Assembly: GCF_004341235.1 (NCBI RefSeq)
Contig: NZ_SLUP01000001.1
Location: forward strand, 620,001-684,000
Origin: Mariniflexile fucanivorans
Lineage (GTDB): Bacteria > Bacteroidota > Bacteroidia > Flavobacteriales > Flavobacteriaceae
Reading direction: 5' to 3'
Length of the DNA stretch: 64,000 nt
Positions 27,402 to 36,503 of the stretch are shown piece by piece (the first letter of the stretch is position 1; each line of letters starts with the position of its first letter). The position numbers were made by a program, and so were the translations under genes. Below the pieces are notes generated by a model that saw nothing but the letters and a program-made list of their open reading frames with translations, had not been told where the DNA came from and made no database searches.

Positions 27402-28157
27402 ATGATTAAAAATATTATTTCAGGAATTAAAGCATATTTTGGAGCTTTTAGTTTAATTTCAAAACTAAAACTCTGGAAATTCTTTGCTATTCCTATGCTA
27501 ATAAGTTTTATAACAGCTGTTCTTATTGGTGTTTCCGCTTATGGATTATCCGATAATATCGGATTTTATATCTCAAAACTTTGGATTTGGAATTGGGGCA
27601 AAGAAACCTTTACAAGCATTGGCAATATTATTGGAGGTCTATTCATCATATTGATAGGGCTTATCCTATTTAAACACATCATAATGGCACTATCTGCACC
27701 GTTTATGAGTCCTGTTTCCGAAAAAATAGAAAAACATTTAGTGGGCAACATACACACGCATCGCAAAACAACATTCACAGAACAATTGTGGCGAGGTATT
27801 AGAATAAATATTAGAAATTTAAGTTTAGAATTACTGCTAACCATTCCCATTTTGCTATTAGGATTTATCCCCATAATTGGAATCATTTCTACGGTGCTTT
27901 TGTTTTTAGTTCAAGCCTATTATGCGGGGTTTGGTAATATGGATTATACACTGGAACGCCATTTTAAATACAATGAAAGTATTCAATTTGTTAAAAAAAA
28001 TCGAGGTTTAGCCATTGGAAATGGCATTATTTTTATGCTGTTTTTGTTAATTCCTGTGATTGGTGTTATTTTAGTTTTACCACTTTCGGTAACTGCGGCT
28101 TCCGTTAAAACTATTGAAGCCTTACAATTAAAACCTCAGCTATCGAATGCTGTTTAA
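27402..28157 (+). CDS. EI24/CysZ-like membrane protein
   Basis: A 251-residue polytopic membrane protein with four to six helices. The central AYYAGFGNMDYTLERH segment is the hallmark of the EI24/CysZ family. CysZ carries sulfate into the cell; many Bacteroidota homologues lack proof of substrate. It overlaps the following acetyltransferase gene by 11 bases. The start codon directly follows repeat copy B. Confidence 0.85.
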   Translation: MIKNIISGIKAYFGAFSLISKLKLWKFFAIPMLISFITAVLIGVSAYGLSDNIGFYISKLWIWNWGKETFTSIGNIIGGLFIILIGLILFKHIIMALSAPFMSPVSEKIEKHLVGNIHTHRKTTFTEQLWRGIRINIRNLSLELLLTIPILLLGFIPIIGIISTVLLFLVQAYYAGFGNMDYTLERHFKYNESIQFVKKNRGLAIGNGIIFMLFLLIPVIGVILVLPLSVTAASVKTIEALQLKPQLSNAV

Positions 28158-28680
28158 ATTTGAAAATTTTTATATAGAACCTGTTCAAATTCAAGATTCT
28201 TGGAGTATTTGTGATTTTGTAGTTTCAAACGAAGACCGATTAAAGCGCTATTTTCCAAAAACTTTAGAACAAAACTTAACACCAGATTTAGCCAAACGAT
28301 TTGTTGAAAAAACCATAAAACAACAGCAGTTTAAAGAAACGTTCTTATTCACTTTAAAAGAAAATGAGACCAAGAAAATAATAGGTTTAGTCTATATTAA
28401 AGATATCGATTGGTTAAAAAAACAAGGTGAATTTGCATATTGTATTGGCTATGAATATGAAGGTAAAGGGTTCGTTAGTCAATCTGTAAAAGCTTTATCA
28501 AAATATGCATCTGAAGTTTTAGAGTTAAAAACGCTTCAAATTATCGTCCATAAATCGAATTTTGGTAGTATTAAAGTTGCCGAAAATTGTCAGTTTAAAT
28601 GGCAAAGAATGTTAGAAAAAGAATTTACTCCAATAAATGATATTCCATTAGATATGGAATTATACGAATTATCATTTTAA
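28147..28680 (+). CDS. GNAT-family N-acetyltransferase (RimJ/RimL-like)
   Basis: A 177-residue acetyltransferase. The acetyl-CoA-binding motif A region is seen around GEFAYCIGYEYEGKGFVSQSVKALS, and the C-terminal NFGSIKVAENCQFKWQ segment is typical of the RimL-type branch that acetylates ribosomal proteins or small amines. The true substrate is unknown. Translation is coupled to the EI24 gene. Confidence 0.88.
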   Translation: MLFKFENFYIEPVQIQDSWSICDFVVSNEDRLKRYFPKTLEQNLTPDLAKRFVEKTIKQQQFKETFLFTLKENETKKIIGLVYIKDIDWLKKQGEFAYCIGYEYEGKGFVSQSVKALSKYASEVLELKTLQIIVHKSNFGSIKVAENCQFKWQRMLEKEFTPINDIPLDMELYELSF

Positions 28681-28776
28681 TTGAACATCTCCACACATAG
28701 AGAAAGAATTTTCAACAGCATAAGAAAAAAATACACCGTATTTAAATTTCAATTATATTCGCCTTTAAAAAAATCT

Positions 28777-29535
28777 ATGAAAAAAATAATTTCAATGTTC
28801 GTCATTTTGTCTTCTATCCTTTCATGTTCAGATAAAGAAGACAGCCCAATAGGCTTAAGCTCAGATATTTTAATCACGCATATCACCATCAATTATGCTA
28901 ACAATACCGATTATAGCAAGTCATTTAACTATGAAAATGGCAATGAGTTATCATCAACTGTAGACTCAAATGAAAACAGGGAATATTATACCTATGAAGG
29001 TGATTTTGTTACTAAAATTGAAATTGATTATAAAGATCCTAAATTTTCAAACGAAAGATTCTTTACATACGATGCTACTGGAAGATTGATTCAAGAAATA
29101 ACTTTATATGATTATAATTCAGTTGGTACCAAAACGGTTTTTACTTACAATACCAATGGCACGATCAATTATACAACATATTCAGGCAACTTAACAACTC
29201 AAAACACCCTTAGCATTCAAGGTACTTATACTTTAGATTCAGCAGGACAGATTTTAACAAATGCATATACTGATGCCAATGCCATTAGCACCGTACTTAG
29301 CTATACATACGATAGCAAGAACGCTTCACACTTAAACATTAAAGATGGGTCAAAAGGCTTTAAATATATTTTTGGTGGCATAAACAATACTAAAACCCAT
29401 AAATTTGTTCGATCTGGGATGGAAATTTATAGTTACAGCTCAGATTTTGAATATAACAGCAACAATTATCCTGTTTCGGAGCATAAAACTGAAAATGGTG
29501 GATTAACATGGATTCTTTATACCTACAATAAATAA
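28777..29535 (+). CDS. Lipoprotein with RHS/YD-like repeats
   Basis: A 252-residue lipoprotein. The start is the ATG at 28777, which gives a proper signal peptide and lipobox SILSC; the frame is open further upstream but without a signal. The mature chain has repeated Y-D/N-x-x-G strands (YTYEGDFVTKIE, FTYDATGRLIQE, FTYNTNGTINY, YTYDSKN), like a short RHS-type beta-repeat protein often found in Bacteroidota lipoproteins. TATATTCG upstream differs by one base from the promoter consensus. No function is known. Confidence 0.8.
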   Translation: MKKIISMFVILSSILSCSDKEDSPIGLSSDILITHITINYANNTDYSKSFNYENGNELSSTVDSNENREYYTYEGDFVTKIEIDYKDPKFSNERFFTYDATGRLIQEITLYDYNSVGTKTVFTYNTNGTINYTTYSGNLTTQNTLSIQGTYTLDSAGQILTNAYTDANAISTVLSYTYDSKNASHLNIKDGSKGFKYIFGGINNTKTHKFVRSGMEIYSYSSDFEYNSNNYPVSEHKTENGGLTWILYTYNK

Positions 29536-29547
29536 GTTTAAGATAAT

Positions 29548-30231
29548 ATGAAAAAACTGTTTTTTTTAGCCTTAATTTTTATTTCCTTAAATGCTTTTGC
29601 GCAAATAGAAACAGATTGTGATGACCTAAACAAACTCGCTTGTTGCCCTAGTTTAGAGAGCGGGTATATCCCCGAAATACTGCCATGGGACAAGGTAGGA
29701 AGCAAAACCACTTATAAAGAGGCTATATACGGTATGTTTCCAAAAATACTAGAGTATAAAGAATTTATTTATCGTGACCTATTTTCTTCTTCGTTTCAAA
29801 ATTTAGAAGAATATGCTCCTTTGGATCCTCCTACTTTAACTAATTCCAAACTAAGTTTTAGTTATTGCATCCCAAATACCAGACAAGTAATGAAGGTTGA
29901 AATTACAGACTATAATGCTCCTTTTTTTGAAACCAAAATAGGAAAAGCTCTTAAAGACTTAGATTTAGTCGTGTTTCAACCAAATGTAATCGCTTTAGGA
30001 ATTCATAATCACTCACCATTAAACAAAAAATATAAAAATAGCGTTATTGCATCTACTCGTTTTTCGCCTTATGGAGGTAAAAGTGACGATGTCCAATATG
30101 TTGCCTACGTAAGCGATAGGTATTTAATAACAATAACTATAGACGATAAACCTATGCGTTTTACTGAACCTATACAAGTTGAAGAATTTATAAATGACTA
30201 TGTTTCGCAAATAAACTTAACAGAAAAATAG
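29548..30231 (+). CDS. Secreted protein of unknown function
   Basis: A 227-residue exported protein with a signal peptide ending NAFAQ (residue 19). The mature N-terminus holds two cysteine groups (DCDDLNKLACC, residues ~23-33), likely oxidised outside the cytoplasm. The remainder is alpha/beta without recognised motifs. It starts 12 bases after the preceding lipoprotein gene and is probably cotranscribed. Confidence 0.7.
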   Translation: MKKLFFLALIFISLNAFAQIETDCDDLNKLACCPSLESGYIPEILPWDKVGSKTTYKEAIYGMFPKILEYKEFIYRDLFSSSFQNLEEYAPLDPPTLTNSKLSFSYCIPNTRQVMKVEITDYNAPFFETKIGKALKDLDLVVFQPNVIALGIHNHSPLNKKYKNSVIASTRFSPYGGKSDDVQYVAYVSDRYLITITIDDKPMRFTEPIQVEEFINDYVSQINLTEK

Positions 30232-30307
30232 AATGTTTTCTACACAAACATGAAATACATAATAAACGCTATTCAATAAAAAATCGGTTAGCCTTTAAAT
30301 ATTATTA

Positions 30308-31234
30308 ATGAAAAATAAATTTTACGCATACATACAGAACTTACAAGATCAAATCTGCAAAGGTTTGGAAGCTGTTGATGGAAAAGCCAAATTCCATCAA
30401 GATTCATGGGATAGACCAGAAGGTGGCGGTGGAAGAACTCGAGTAATCGAAAACGGTAATGTTTTTGAAAAAGGCGGTGTCAATATTTCTGCTGTTCATG
30501 GGAAGTTACCTGATTCTATGCAAAAATTATTCAACGTTGATGAAGCTGATTTTTTTGCTTGTGGTTTGAGTTTGGTTTTACATCCAAAAAACCCAATGGT
30601 TCCAACAGTTCACGCAAATTGGAGATATTTTGAAATGTATCCTAAAAACGTTTCTGGAGAAACTTCCCCTTTGGGGGCTGGGGGGCTTAGTTGGTTTGGT
30701 GGCGGACAAGATTTAACCCCTTATTATCTATTTGAGGAAGACGCTATTCACTTTCACCAAACTTGCAAAACAGCTTGCCACAAGCATAATCCTGAGTTTT
30801 ACCCAACTTATAAAAAACGTTGCGACGAATATTTCTATAACGCACATCGTGAAGAAGGCAGAGGTATTGGCGGTTTATTTTTCGATTATTGCAAAGCTAC
30901 AGATGACATGACTATGCAAGATTGGTACAATTTCGTGACCGAAGTTGGTGATAGTTTCCTTGAAGCTTATGTGCCTATTGTTGAAAAGCGAAAAGATTTA
31001 CCATATACAGAAGCACAAAAAGACTGGCAAGAAATTCGGCGTGGGCGTTATGTAGAATTCAATTTAGTGCACGATAAAGGCACACTTTTCGGATTAAAAA
31101 CTAACGGACGTATAGAAAGTATTTTAATGAGTTTGCCACCGCATGTACAATGGGTTTACGACCACCATCCAGAAGTTGGAAGCGATGAAGACAAACTTTT
31201 AGAGGTATTGAAAAACCCGAAAGATTGGGTTTAA
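30308..31234 (+). CDS. hemF: Oxygen-dependent coproporphyrinogen III oxidase
   Basis: A 308-residue enzyme that decarboxylates coproporphyrinogen III to protoporphyrinogen IX with O2. Signatures are present: WDRPEGGGGRTRV, NPMVPTVHANWRYFE, WFGGGQDLTPYY and EFNLVHDKGT. Between the YFE and WFGGG motifs the chain carries SPLGAGGL (about residues 120-127), encoded by the palindromic repeat copy C; I expect a shorter, more polar link here in the family. The reading frame is kept, so the protein probably tolerates the insert in a surface loop. The O2-dependent enzyme indicates aerobic haem synthesis. Confidence 0.95.
   Translation: MKNKFYAYIQNLQDQICKGLEAVDGKAKFHQDSWDRPEGGGGRTRVIENGNVFEKGGVNISAVHGKLPDSMQKLFNVDEADFFACGLSLVLHPKNPMVPTVHANWRYFEMYPKNVSGETSPLGAGGLSWFGGGQDLTPYYLFEEDAIHFHQTCKTACHKHNPEFYPTYKKRCDEYFYNAHREEGRGIGGLFFDYCKATDDMTMQDWYNFVTEVGDSFLEAYVPIVEKRKDLPYTEAQKDWQEIRRGRYVEFNLVHDKGTLFGLKTNGRIESILMSLPPHVQWVYDHHPEVGSDEDKLLEVLKNPKDWV
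30661..30690 (+). repeat. Short palindromic repeat, copy C, inside hemF
   Basis: The unit reads CTTCCCCTTTGGGGGCTGGG followed by GGGCTT. It has the same CCTTTGG core and G-rich trailing arm as copies A and B. It lies within the hemF coding sequence and adds about eight codons in frame. Confidence 0.55.
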
Positions 31235-31244
31235 AACCTCAACT

Positions 31245-31908
31245 TTAATTCCAAATAACGGCTTTTTTAGTGGTTTCTTTAAACGAATTTGATAGATGGA
31301 ACATTCTTGCTTTTAGCAATATTTTCCGCCCTTTTAAATGGCGTGTATAAAAAACTTTGGATGTGCCTACATGGTTTTTCCAATGTTTTAAAAATACCTC
31401 ACAGTGTTTCTTTTTTTCTCCGAACAATTCGGGAACTGAATAATAGTTTTGTATCTCAAAATTTCTTCGTAGCCAATTCGTTTTCACAATTAAATACCGT
31501 GGGTTTTTAATGGGTTCAATAATTTCTTGAAGCGAATTTATAAACAAGGCACTTTCCATTTCGCTCCCTCCTTTTATGGCACAAATCACTTCGCCTTTTG
31601 GTAGAATTTCTGTGGTAAGGATAATTTTTGACCTATCAGTTGAAATCATTTTTAAATCGTACATACTATCTAAAAGGGCGTTTGCAATCTTTTTTAAATC
31701 TTTATGTAATAACCCGAATTGAATATAATTCTTTATGGATTTATAGGTTTTCAAACCGAAACTCAATCCTAAAGCGGTTAACAACGAATAGATAAAAGTC
31801 ATAGCACCCTTCGTAATTAAAACATTCAGGTTTTTAGCTAAAAACTGAGGTAAGAAAAACGAAAGTGCTACCGATAATTCTAAAAAACTATAGCGAACCA
31901 CATCATTA
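31245..31908 (-). pseudogene. C-terminal part of a frameshifted DEAD-box helicase
   Basis: An open frame of about 218 codons that continues the helicase in another frame. It has no ATG, only a GTG at 31901, and begins with VVRYSFLELSVALSF directly where the upstream frame stops. Adding one A in the TTTAAT tract at 31905-31910 would fuse the frames into RLNDVVRYSFLEL. A later segment (IKNPRYLIVKTNWLR and PELFGEKKK) reads like a soluble C-terminal domain of long helicases. I first considered an independent membrane protein because of the hydrophobic start, but its position and continuity make a broken gene more likely. Confidence 0.6.
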
Positions 31909-33871
31909 AACGTTTGGCTTTTTCAGTTTCATAAGGTTCATCACCTTGGTAATACTGTTTTATTTCTCTAGACATTCCTGTTCCAAGTCCAATAGCATGG
32001 TGCCATTTTTCTTTTAAAATGCCTCGGTTTTCAGATTGACTTAACATAGCATCATTCAAAGATTTAAGATCCACATCCGAGAAATTATCTGGGAGATTCA
32101 ATCGATCGATGCCACTTTCTATATGGTTTTTTTCAGAATTTGAAACTCCAACAAAAGCATCAAATCTTCTCTTTAAAGTTTCAATATCCTTTCCTCCTTT
32201 AGCATCGGTAGGATCTAAACACACCAAATGCCAAATATTTCCTGTTTTATTTATATTTCCTTTTTGCGTTCGAATGGCACGACCTCGCATTTGGTTGGAA
32301 GACACATACGAACCTACAAACGACGCCAATACCAAAGTGTTTATGGAGGGCGCATCCCAACCTTCACCCAAAAGCGATTTAGTACCAATTAGGATTTTAA
32401 AATTTCCTAATTCAAACATTTTAGTCATCGTATTTACTAAATGATTAGCGCCTACTCTCGGAACTATTTCTACAAAATCAGTATCCGATTCAAAAGGAAT
32501 AAAACTGTAATTTTCAAAAGGCTCAACCTTACCAAAAGCTTCTATGTTATTTTTATGAATAATGACTAAAGTGCCCGTTAATACCGCAATTTCTTGTTTC
32601 GGAATAGCACTTATTCGAAGGTGTTGAAAAATGGGAATAACACCCAATCTATCTATGGAGTGAATAGCTTTATCCTCGGTGATTTTAAACTCTTTTTTAA
32701 TATAATCGGTTAAAACGACAGCGCGTAAATCGGTTTTTAAATTTCTATATTCATTTGAAATAATATCAACAATACTAAACAGTTTACTTGGGCTATTGGA
32801 TAACGAACGGTACAACTGCTTATCGCCAATTAAATCCACTTTTTTGTTTTCGAATATATTTAATCGTCTCAGTTTTGTTTCTAAATCATTTAAAAAGGGT
32901 TCTTTTTCTATTAAATTAAGGCGGTCTACAACCAATAAATTTTGAAATAACACCTCAGCCCAATCATTAGTAAAAGCAGGAAATTCAACTTTCTCCTTTT
33001 TTTCAAAACCTAAAATATATAAGTTCTCTTTAGGAATTTCTTGATGAATCGCATTTAGGAAAATTAAAATAGCCGAAAAATATTCAGGATTACTGTAAAT
33101 GTCATTTAAACTATGTTCTGTCGATTTTAAAAATCGGTGGTTATTTATAAAAGAAATAAACTCGGTATTCAGCTTTAATTCATCAATAAAATTTGAGATT
33201 TTCATTCTATATTCAAAAATAAAATGAATCTGTTTTTCATCAGGTTTAGAAAAATACACAAAATCTTGGTGCGGGCACAAATCGCCTTCCTTTACAAGTT
33301 TAGGTACGGCGATTTCTTCATCAATATCACCACAAAGTCTGAAATATTTTGACACTTCAAACGCATCACTATCATAAGGTGGGGTTGCCGTTAGTGCAAC
33401 AATGGTTAAATTATTATCTCTTTTTAATTCGAATAAACAGGTCCACCAAGCATTTTTTAAATGATGCGCTTCATCTAAAACAATCGCATCGATGTTTTCA
33501 CTTTCAAAAAAGGCGTAGTAATCTGCTTTATTTTCAAATTTTTTATAGAATGCATGTAGCGATTGGTAGGTGGAAAAAGTAATCGCTTTTGGGTTATTGA
33601 TGTCAAAAGAAAAATCGTTAAACAATTCATTTTCAACAAAAAAAGTTTGCAATCTGTTTTCCCATTGATTTCTAACGGTAAGTGTTGGAGCAAGCACCAA
33701 TGTTTTTTTACCAATTTGCCTCACTATTTCAATACCAAGTATGGTTTTTCCAGAACCAGGTGGTGCTACAACATGCAAATGGTTATCATCAATATGCTTA
33801 CTTATATTATTTATAAACGTTTCTTGATAGCTTCGCCAAGGAAAAATAAATTCTAGTTTTTTAAAGGGCAT
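31880..33871 (-). CDS. DEAD/DEAH-box superfamily 2 helicase (frameshifted C-terminus)
   Basis: A 663-residue SF2 helicase-type protein. Motif I is GSGKT (residues 39-43) preceded by VVAPP, motif II is DEAHH, motif III ALTATPP, and motif VI QMRGRAIRTQ. Between the RecA lobes lies a long insert of ~150 residues. The frame ends abruptly in MMWFAIVF just after EKAKRL, and the expected remainder is found one frame away (31245-31908). Whether the ATPase part is still made is unknown. A TATATTTG promoter element lies 27 bases upstream. Related long helicases occur in Bacteroidota; their role is not established. Confidence 0.85.
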   Translation of the reverse strand: MPFKKLEFIFPWRSYQETFINNISKHIDDNHLHVVAPPGSGKTILGIEIVRQIGKKTLVLAPTLTVRNQWENRLQTFFVENELFNDFSFDINNPKAITFSTYQSLHAFYKKFENKADYYAFFESENIDAIVLDEAHHLKNAWWTCLFELKRDNNLTIVALTATPPYDSDAFEVSKYFRLCGDIDEEIAVPKLVKEGDLCPHQDFVYFSKPDEKQIHFIFEYRMKISNFIDELKLNTEFISFINNHRFLKSTEHSLNDIYSNPEYFSAILIFLNAIHQEIPKENLYILGFEKKEKVEFPAFTNDWAEVLFQNLLVVDRLNLIEKEPFLNDLETKLRRLNIFENKKVDLIGDKQLYRSLSNSPSKLFSIVDIISNEYRNLKTDLRAVVLTDYIKKEFKITEDKAIHSIDRLGVIPIFQHLRISAIPKQEIAVLTGTLVIIHKNNIEAFGKVEPFENYSFIPFESDTDFVEIVPRVGANHLVNTMTKMFELGNFKILIGTKSLLGEGWDAPSINTLVLASFVGSYVSSNQMRGRAIRTQKGNINKTGNIWHLVCLDPTDAKGGKDIETLKRRFDAFVGVSNSEKNHIESGIDRLNLPDNFSDVDLKSLNDAMLSQSENRGILKEKWHHAIGLGTGMSREIKQYYQGDEPYETEKAKRLMMWFAIVF

Positions 33872-33897
33872 ATTAAGAATTAGTATTTTTATCGTTT

Positions 33898-33905
33898 CAA
33901 ATATA
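33898..33905 (-). promoter_or_regulatory. Putative -7 promoter element of the helicase gene
   Basis: TATATTTG on the minus strand in the 42-base divergent gap, an exact TAnnTTTG match 27 bases before the helicase ATG. Confidence 0.5.
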
Positions 33906-33913
33906 GAAAAACT

Positions 33914-34300
33914 ATGACCTGCTACTGCGGAAATTTAAAAACTTACGCCAAATGCTGCGAAAAAGCACATAAAAATATAGATGAAGCTTTAACCGCCGAA
34001 CAATTAATGCGTTCCAGATACTCTGCATTTGTATTAGCCAATGGCGATTATTTAATGCAAAGCCACCACCCTTCTACACGCCCAATAAAAGAGAAAAAAT
34101 CTATTGTTGAATGGGCAAAATCGGTACAATGGATTAAATTGGACGTATTGGAAACTTCAAAAGGAAAACCAGAAGATACCGAAGGCACTGTCACATTTAA
34201 TGCTTATTTTTACGAGCACGGAAACGTGAGTATAATTCACGAAAAATCTGCTTTTATAAAAGAGAATAATCACTGGACCTACTTAGGTTTAAGCAAATAA
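33914..34300 (+). CDS. ychJ: YchJ-family SEC-C zinc-binding protein
   Basis: A 128-residue protein of the YchJ (UPF0225) family. The N-terminal SEC-C motif has its four metal ligands, C3, C5, C14 and C15, in CYCGNLKTYAKCC. The rest is a cystatin-like NTF2 fold domain with RSRYSAFVLANGDYL. YchJ proteins have no firm function. The stop codon lies ten bases before hemB, so the two may be cotranscribed. Confidence 0.92.
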   Translation: MTCYCGNLKTYAKCCEKAHKNIDEALTAEQLMRSRYSAFVLANGDYLMQSHHPSTRPIKEKKSIVEWAKSVQWIKLDVLETSKGKPEDTEGTVTFNAYFYEHGNVSIIHEKSAFIKENNHWTYLGLSK

Positions 34301-34310
34301 AATTATAGTC

Positions 34311-35300
34311 ATGTACCCACTTAGAAGAAACAGACGTTTAAGAACCAACGAAGCTATTCGCAGTTTAGTTCGTGAAACCATCATATCACCTAACGATTTT
34401 TTAGTACCGCTTTTTGTGGTGGAAGGCAAAGGTGTGAAAGATGAAATTCCATCGATGCCAAATTATTTTCGTTACAGTTTAGATTTATTGGAAAAGGAAG
34501 TGAAGGAACTTTGGAGTTTGGGATTAAAATCGGTATTGCTTTTTGTAAAAGTACCCGATAATTTAAAAGATAATAAAGGAAAAGAAGCATTAAATCCAAA
34601 CGGATTGATGCAACGCGCCATTAAAACCGTAAAAAATGCCTGCCCAGACATGTTGGTTATGACGGATGTAGCACTCGACCCCTACTCTGCTTACGGACAT
34701 GATGGTATTGTTGAAAATGGGATGATAGTAAACGATCCTACTACTAATTTTCTAGCAGAAATGAGTATTTCCCACGCTAAGGCAGGTGCCGATTTTGTGG
34801 CGCCAAGTGATATGATGGACGGACGTATTTTAACCATTCGTGAAGCTTTGGAAGATGAAGGATTCATCAATACAGGTATTATGAGTTATTCAGCGAAATA
34901 CGCTTCGGCATTTTACGGACCGTTTCGTGATGCTTTAGATTCTGCTCCTGTGGATATGGTTGATATTCCAAAGGATAAAAAAACCTACCAAATGGATTAT
35001 GCCAACCGTATAGAAGCGATACGAGAAACCAACATGGATATTGACGAAGGCGCTGATATTGTGATGGTAAAACCAGGACTTTCGTATCTTGATATTTTAA
35101 GAGATATTAAAAACGAAGTGAATGTGCCTGTGGCGGTGTATCAAGTATCTGGTGAATATGCGATGATAAAAGCGGCAGCCGAAAAAGGTTGGTTAAATCA
35201 CGACCAAGTAATGATGGAAACCACAATGGCTTTTAAACGTGCTGGTGCAGATATTATAGCATCTTATTTTTCTAAAGATGTTGTGAAATTGATTTCGTAA
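34311..35300 (+). CDS. hemB: Delta-aminolevulinic acid dehydratase (porphobilinogen synthase)
   Basis: A 329-residue enzyme that joins two ALA molecules into porphobilinogen. Both Schiff-base lysines are present: K196 in SAKYASAFYGPF and K254 in MVKPGLSYLD. At the metal site the three zinc cysteines of the E. coli type are replaced by aspartates D119, D123 and D131 in DVALDPYSAYGHDG, so this is the magnesium/potassium-type enzyme without catalytic zinc. It closes the haem gene region on the right. Confidence 0.96.
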   Translation: MYPLRRNRRLRTNEAIRSLVRETIISPNDFLVPLFVVEGKGVKDEIPSMPNYFRYSLDLLEKEVKELWSLGLKSVLLFVKVPDNLKDNKGKEALNPNGLMQRAIKTVKNACPDMLVMTDVALDPYSAYGHDGIVENGMIVNDPTTNFLAEMSISHAKAGADFVAPSDMMDGRILTIREALEDEGFINTGIMSYSAKYASAFYGPFRDALDSAPVDMVDIPKDKKTYQMDYANRIEAIRETNMDIDEGADIVMVKPGLSYLDILRDIKNEVNVPVAVYQVSGEYAMIKAAAEKGWLNHDQVMMETTMAFKRAGADIIASYFSKDVVKLIS

Positions 35301-35326
35301 ATTAGCCTTTATAAAAAACACTTTTA

Positions 35327-36412
35327 ATGAGCGCATTAATTTTTTGGGCAACCGTATCTATTTTCTTTTCTTTTTTATGTTCCATACTTGAAGCTGTTTT
35401 GCTAAGCGTTACGCCCACGTTTATCAACATTAAAAAGCGAGAAAATAAAGCGTACGCATTTACATTGGAAACGCTTAAGGCCGATATCGATCAGCCCCTT
35501 ATTGCTATTTTAACGCTTAATACCATTGCGCATACTGTTGGTGCGATGATGGTTGGTATTCAAGCGGAAAAATTACCTTTCAAAATAGAGCTTTTTGGTA
35601 TTAATACGGTGGGCATTATTTCTGCTATTATGACCTTGCTTATTTTAGTGCTTTCAGAAATTATTCCAAAAACCATTGGCGCTTCTTATTGGAAACAATT
35701 GGTCGGTTTTACAGCAACGACGCTTAATATTTTAATTTTCCCTTTAAAATATAGCGGTCTTTTATGGCTTTTAAGGCTTACCACGAAACTTATTGGAGGC
35801 AATACCCATGGTAGCGTTTTAAGTCGTGAAGATTTTCATGCCATGACCAATTTAGCTGAAGAAGAAGGTGTTTTTCATGAATCTGAAAGTAAGGTTATAA
35901 AAAACATGTTAACCTTTAAAGAAGTATTAGCCAAAGATGTTATGACGCCACGAACCGTCATGTCTATTGAAGATGAAAATCAAACTATTGAAACCTTTTT
36001 TAGAAATAATGCTAATATAAAATTTTCTAGAATTCCCGTTTTTACTGAAACGCAAGATAATATTACCGGATTGGTTTTAAAACATGAGGTTTTTAAAGAA
36101 ATGGCCTTTGGAAACGGCGATAAATTGCTTTCAGATATAAAAAGAGACATTATTATCATTAACCGCAGTTTACCCATTCCGCGTTTATTTGAGCAATTGG
36201 TTGAAAGTAAAAATCACATGGCTCTTATAGTAGATGAATACGGTTCTGTAAGTGGTTTGGTGACTATGGAAGATGTTATTGAAACACTTTTAGGTTTAGA
36301 AATTATGGACGAAAGCGATGATATTCCAGATTTACAGCTACTAGCAAGAAAAAGTTGGGAAGCACGTGCCAAACGACTGGGGATGATTGACGATATTAGC
36401 CCAAAAAAATAA
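35327..36412 (+). CDS. CNNM/CorC-type transporter with CBS domains (HlyC/CorC family)
   Basis: A 361-residue protein with an N-terminal DUF21/CNNM membrane domain (about four helices, residues 1-~180) and a pair of CBS domains (about 205-330), including DVMTPRTVMSIED and DEYGSVSGLVTMEDVIETLLG. The C-terminal CorC_HlyC transporter-associated domain of longer homologues is absent. CNNM proteins are implicated in Mg2+ (and Co2+) efflux controlled by nucleotide binding to the CBS pair. Confidence 0.9.
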   Translation: MSALIFWATVSIFFSFLCSILEAVLLSVTPTFINIKKRENKAYAFTLETLKADIDQPLIAILTLNTIAHTVGAMMVGIQAEKLPFKIELFGINTVGIISAIMTLLILVLSEIIPKTIGASYWKQLVGFTATTLNILIFPLKYSGLLWLLRLTTKLIGGNTHGSVLSREDFHAMTNLAEEEGVFHESESKVIKNMLTFKEVLAKDVMTPRTVMSIEDENQTIETFFRNNANIKFSRIPVFTETQDNITGLVLKHEVFKEMAFGNGDKLLSDIKRDIIIINRSLPIPRLFEQLVESKNHMALIVDEYGSVSGLVTMEDVIETLLGLEIMDESDDIPDLQLLARKSWEARAKRLGMIDDISPKK

Positions 36413-36421
36413 TGGAATTTT

Positions 36422-36480
36422 ACATCATTCAATCATCTTTTGGTTTTATTAGGACCATTTAATCGAATGATGTTTTTTTT
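36422..36480. terminator. Bidirectional terminator between convergent genes
   Basis: ACATCATTC and GAATGATGT form a perfect nine-pair stem with a long 34-base loop, followed by eight T. It separates the CNNM gene from the convergent large MG2/plug gene. Confidence 0.6.
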
Positions 36481-36503
36481 GAATTCTTAAATAAATTAAA
36501 AAT

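Noticed and set aside
28681-28776. Upstream extension of the RHS-like lipoprotein
   Set aside because: The ATG at 28777 gives a proper lipoprotein signal peptide; the extension would bury it and begins with a TTG.
31245-31901. Independent membrane protein starting at GTG 31901
   Set aside because: It has no promoter or proper start, and its first residues continue the helicase when one base is added.
31880-31910. Programmed -1 frameshift in the helicase
   Set aside because: The site lacks a standard slippery heptamer in the right frame and no stimulating hairpin is obvious; mutation or error is simpler.
31245-34300. Phage-defence island around the helicase
   Set aside because: The neighbours are hemF, YchJ and hemB, and no nuclease, methylase or other defence partner is present.
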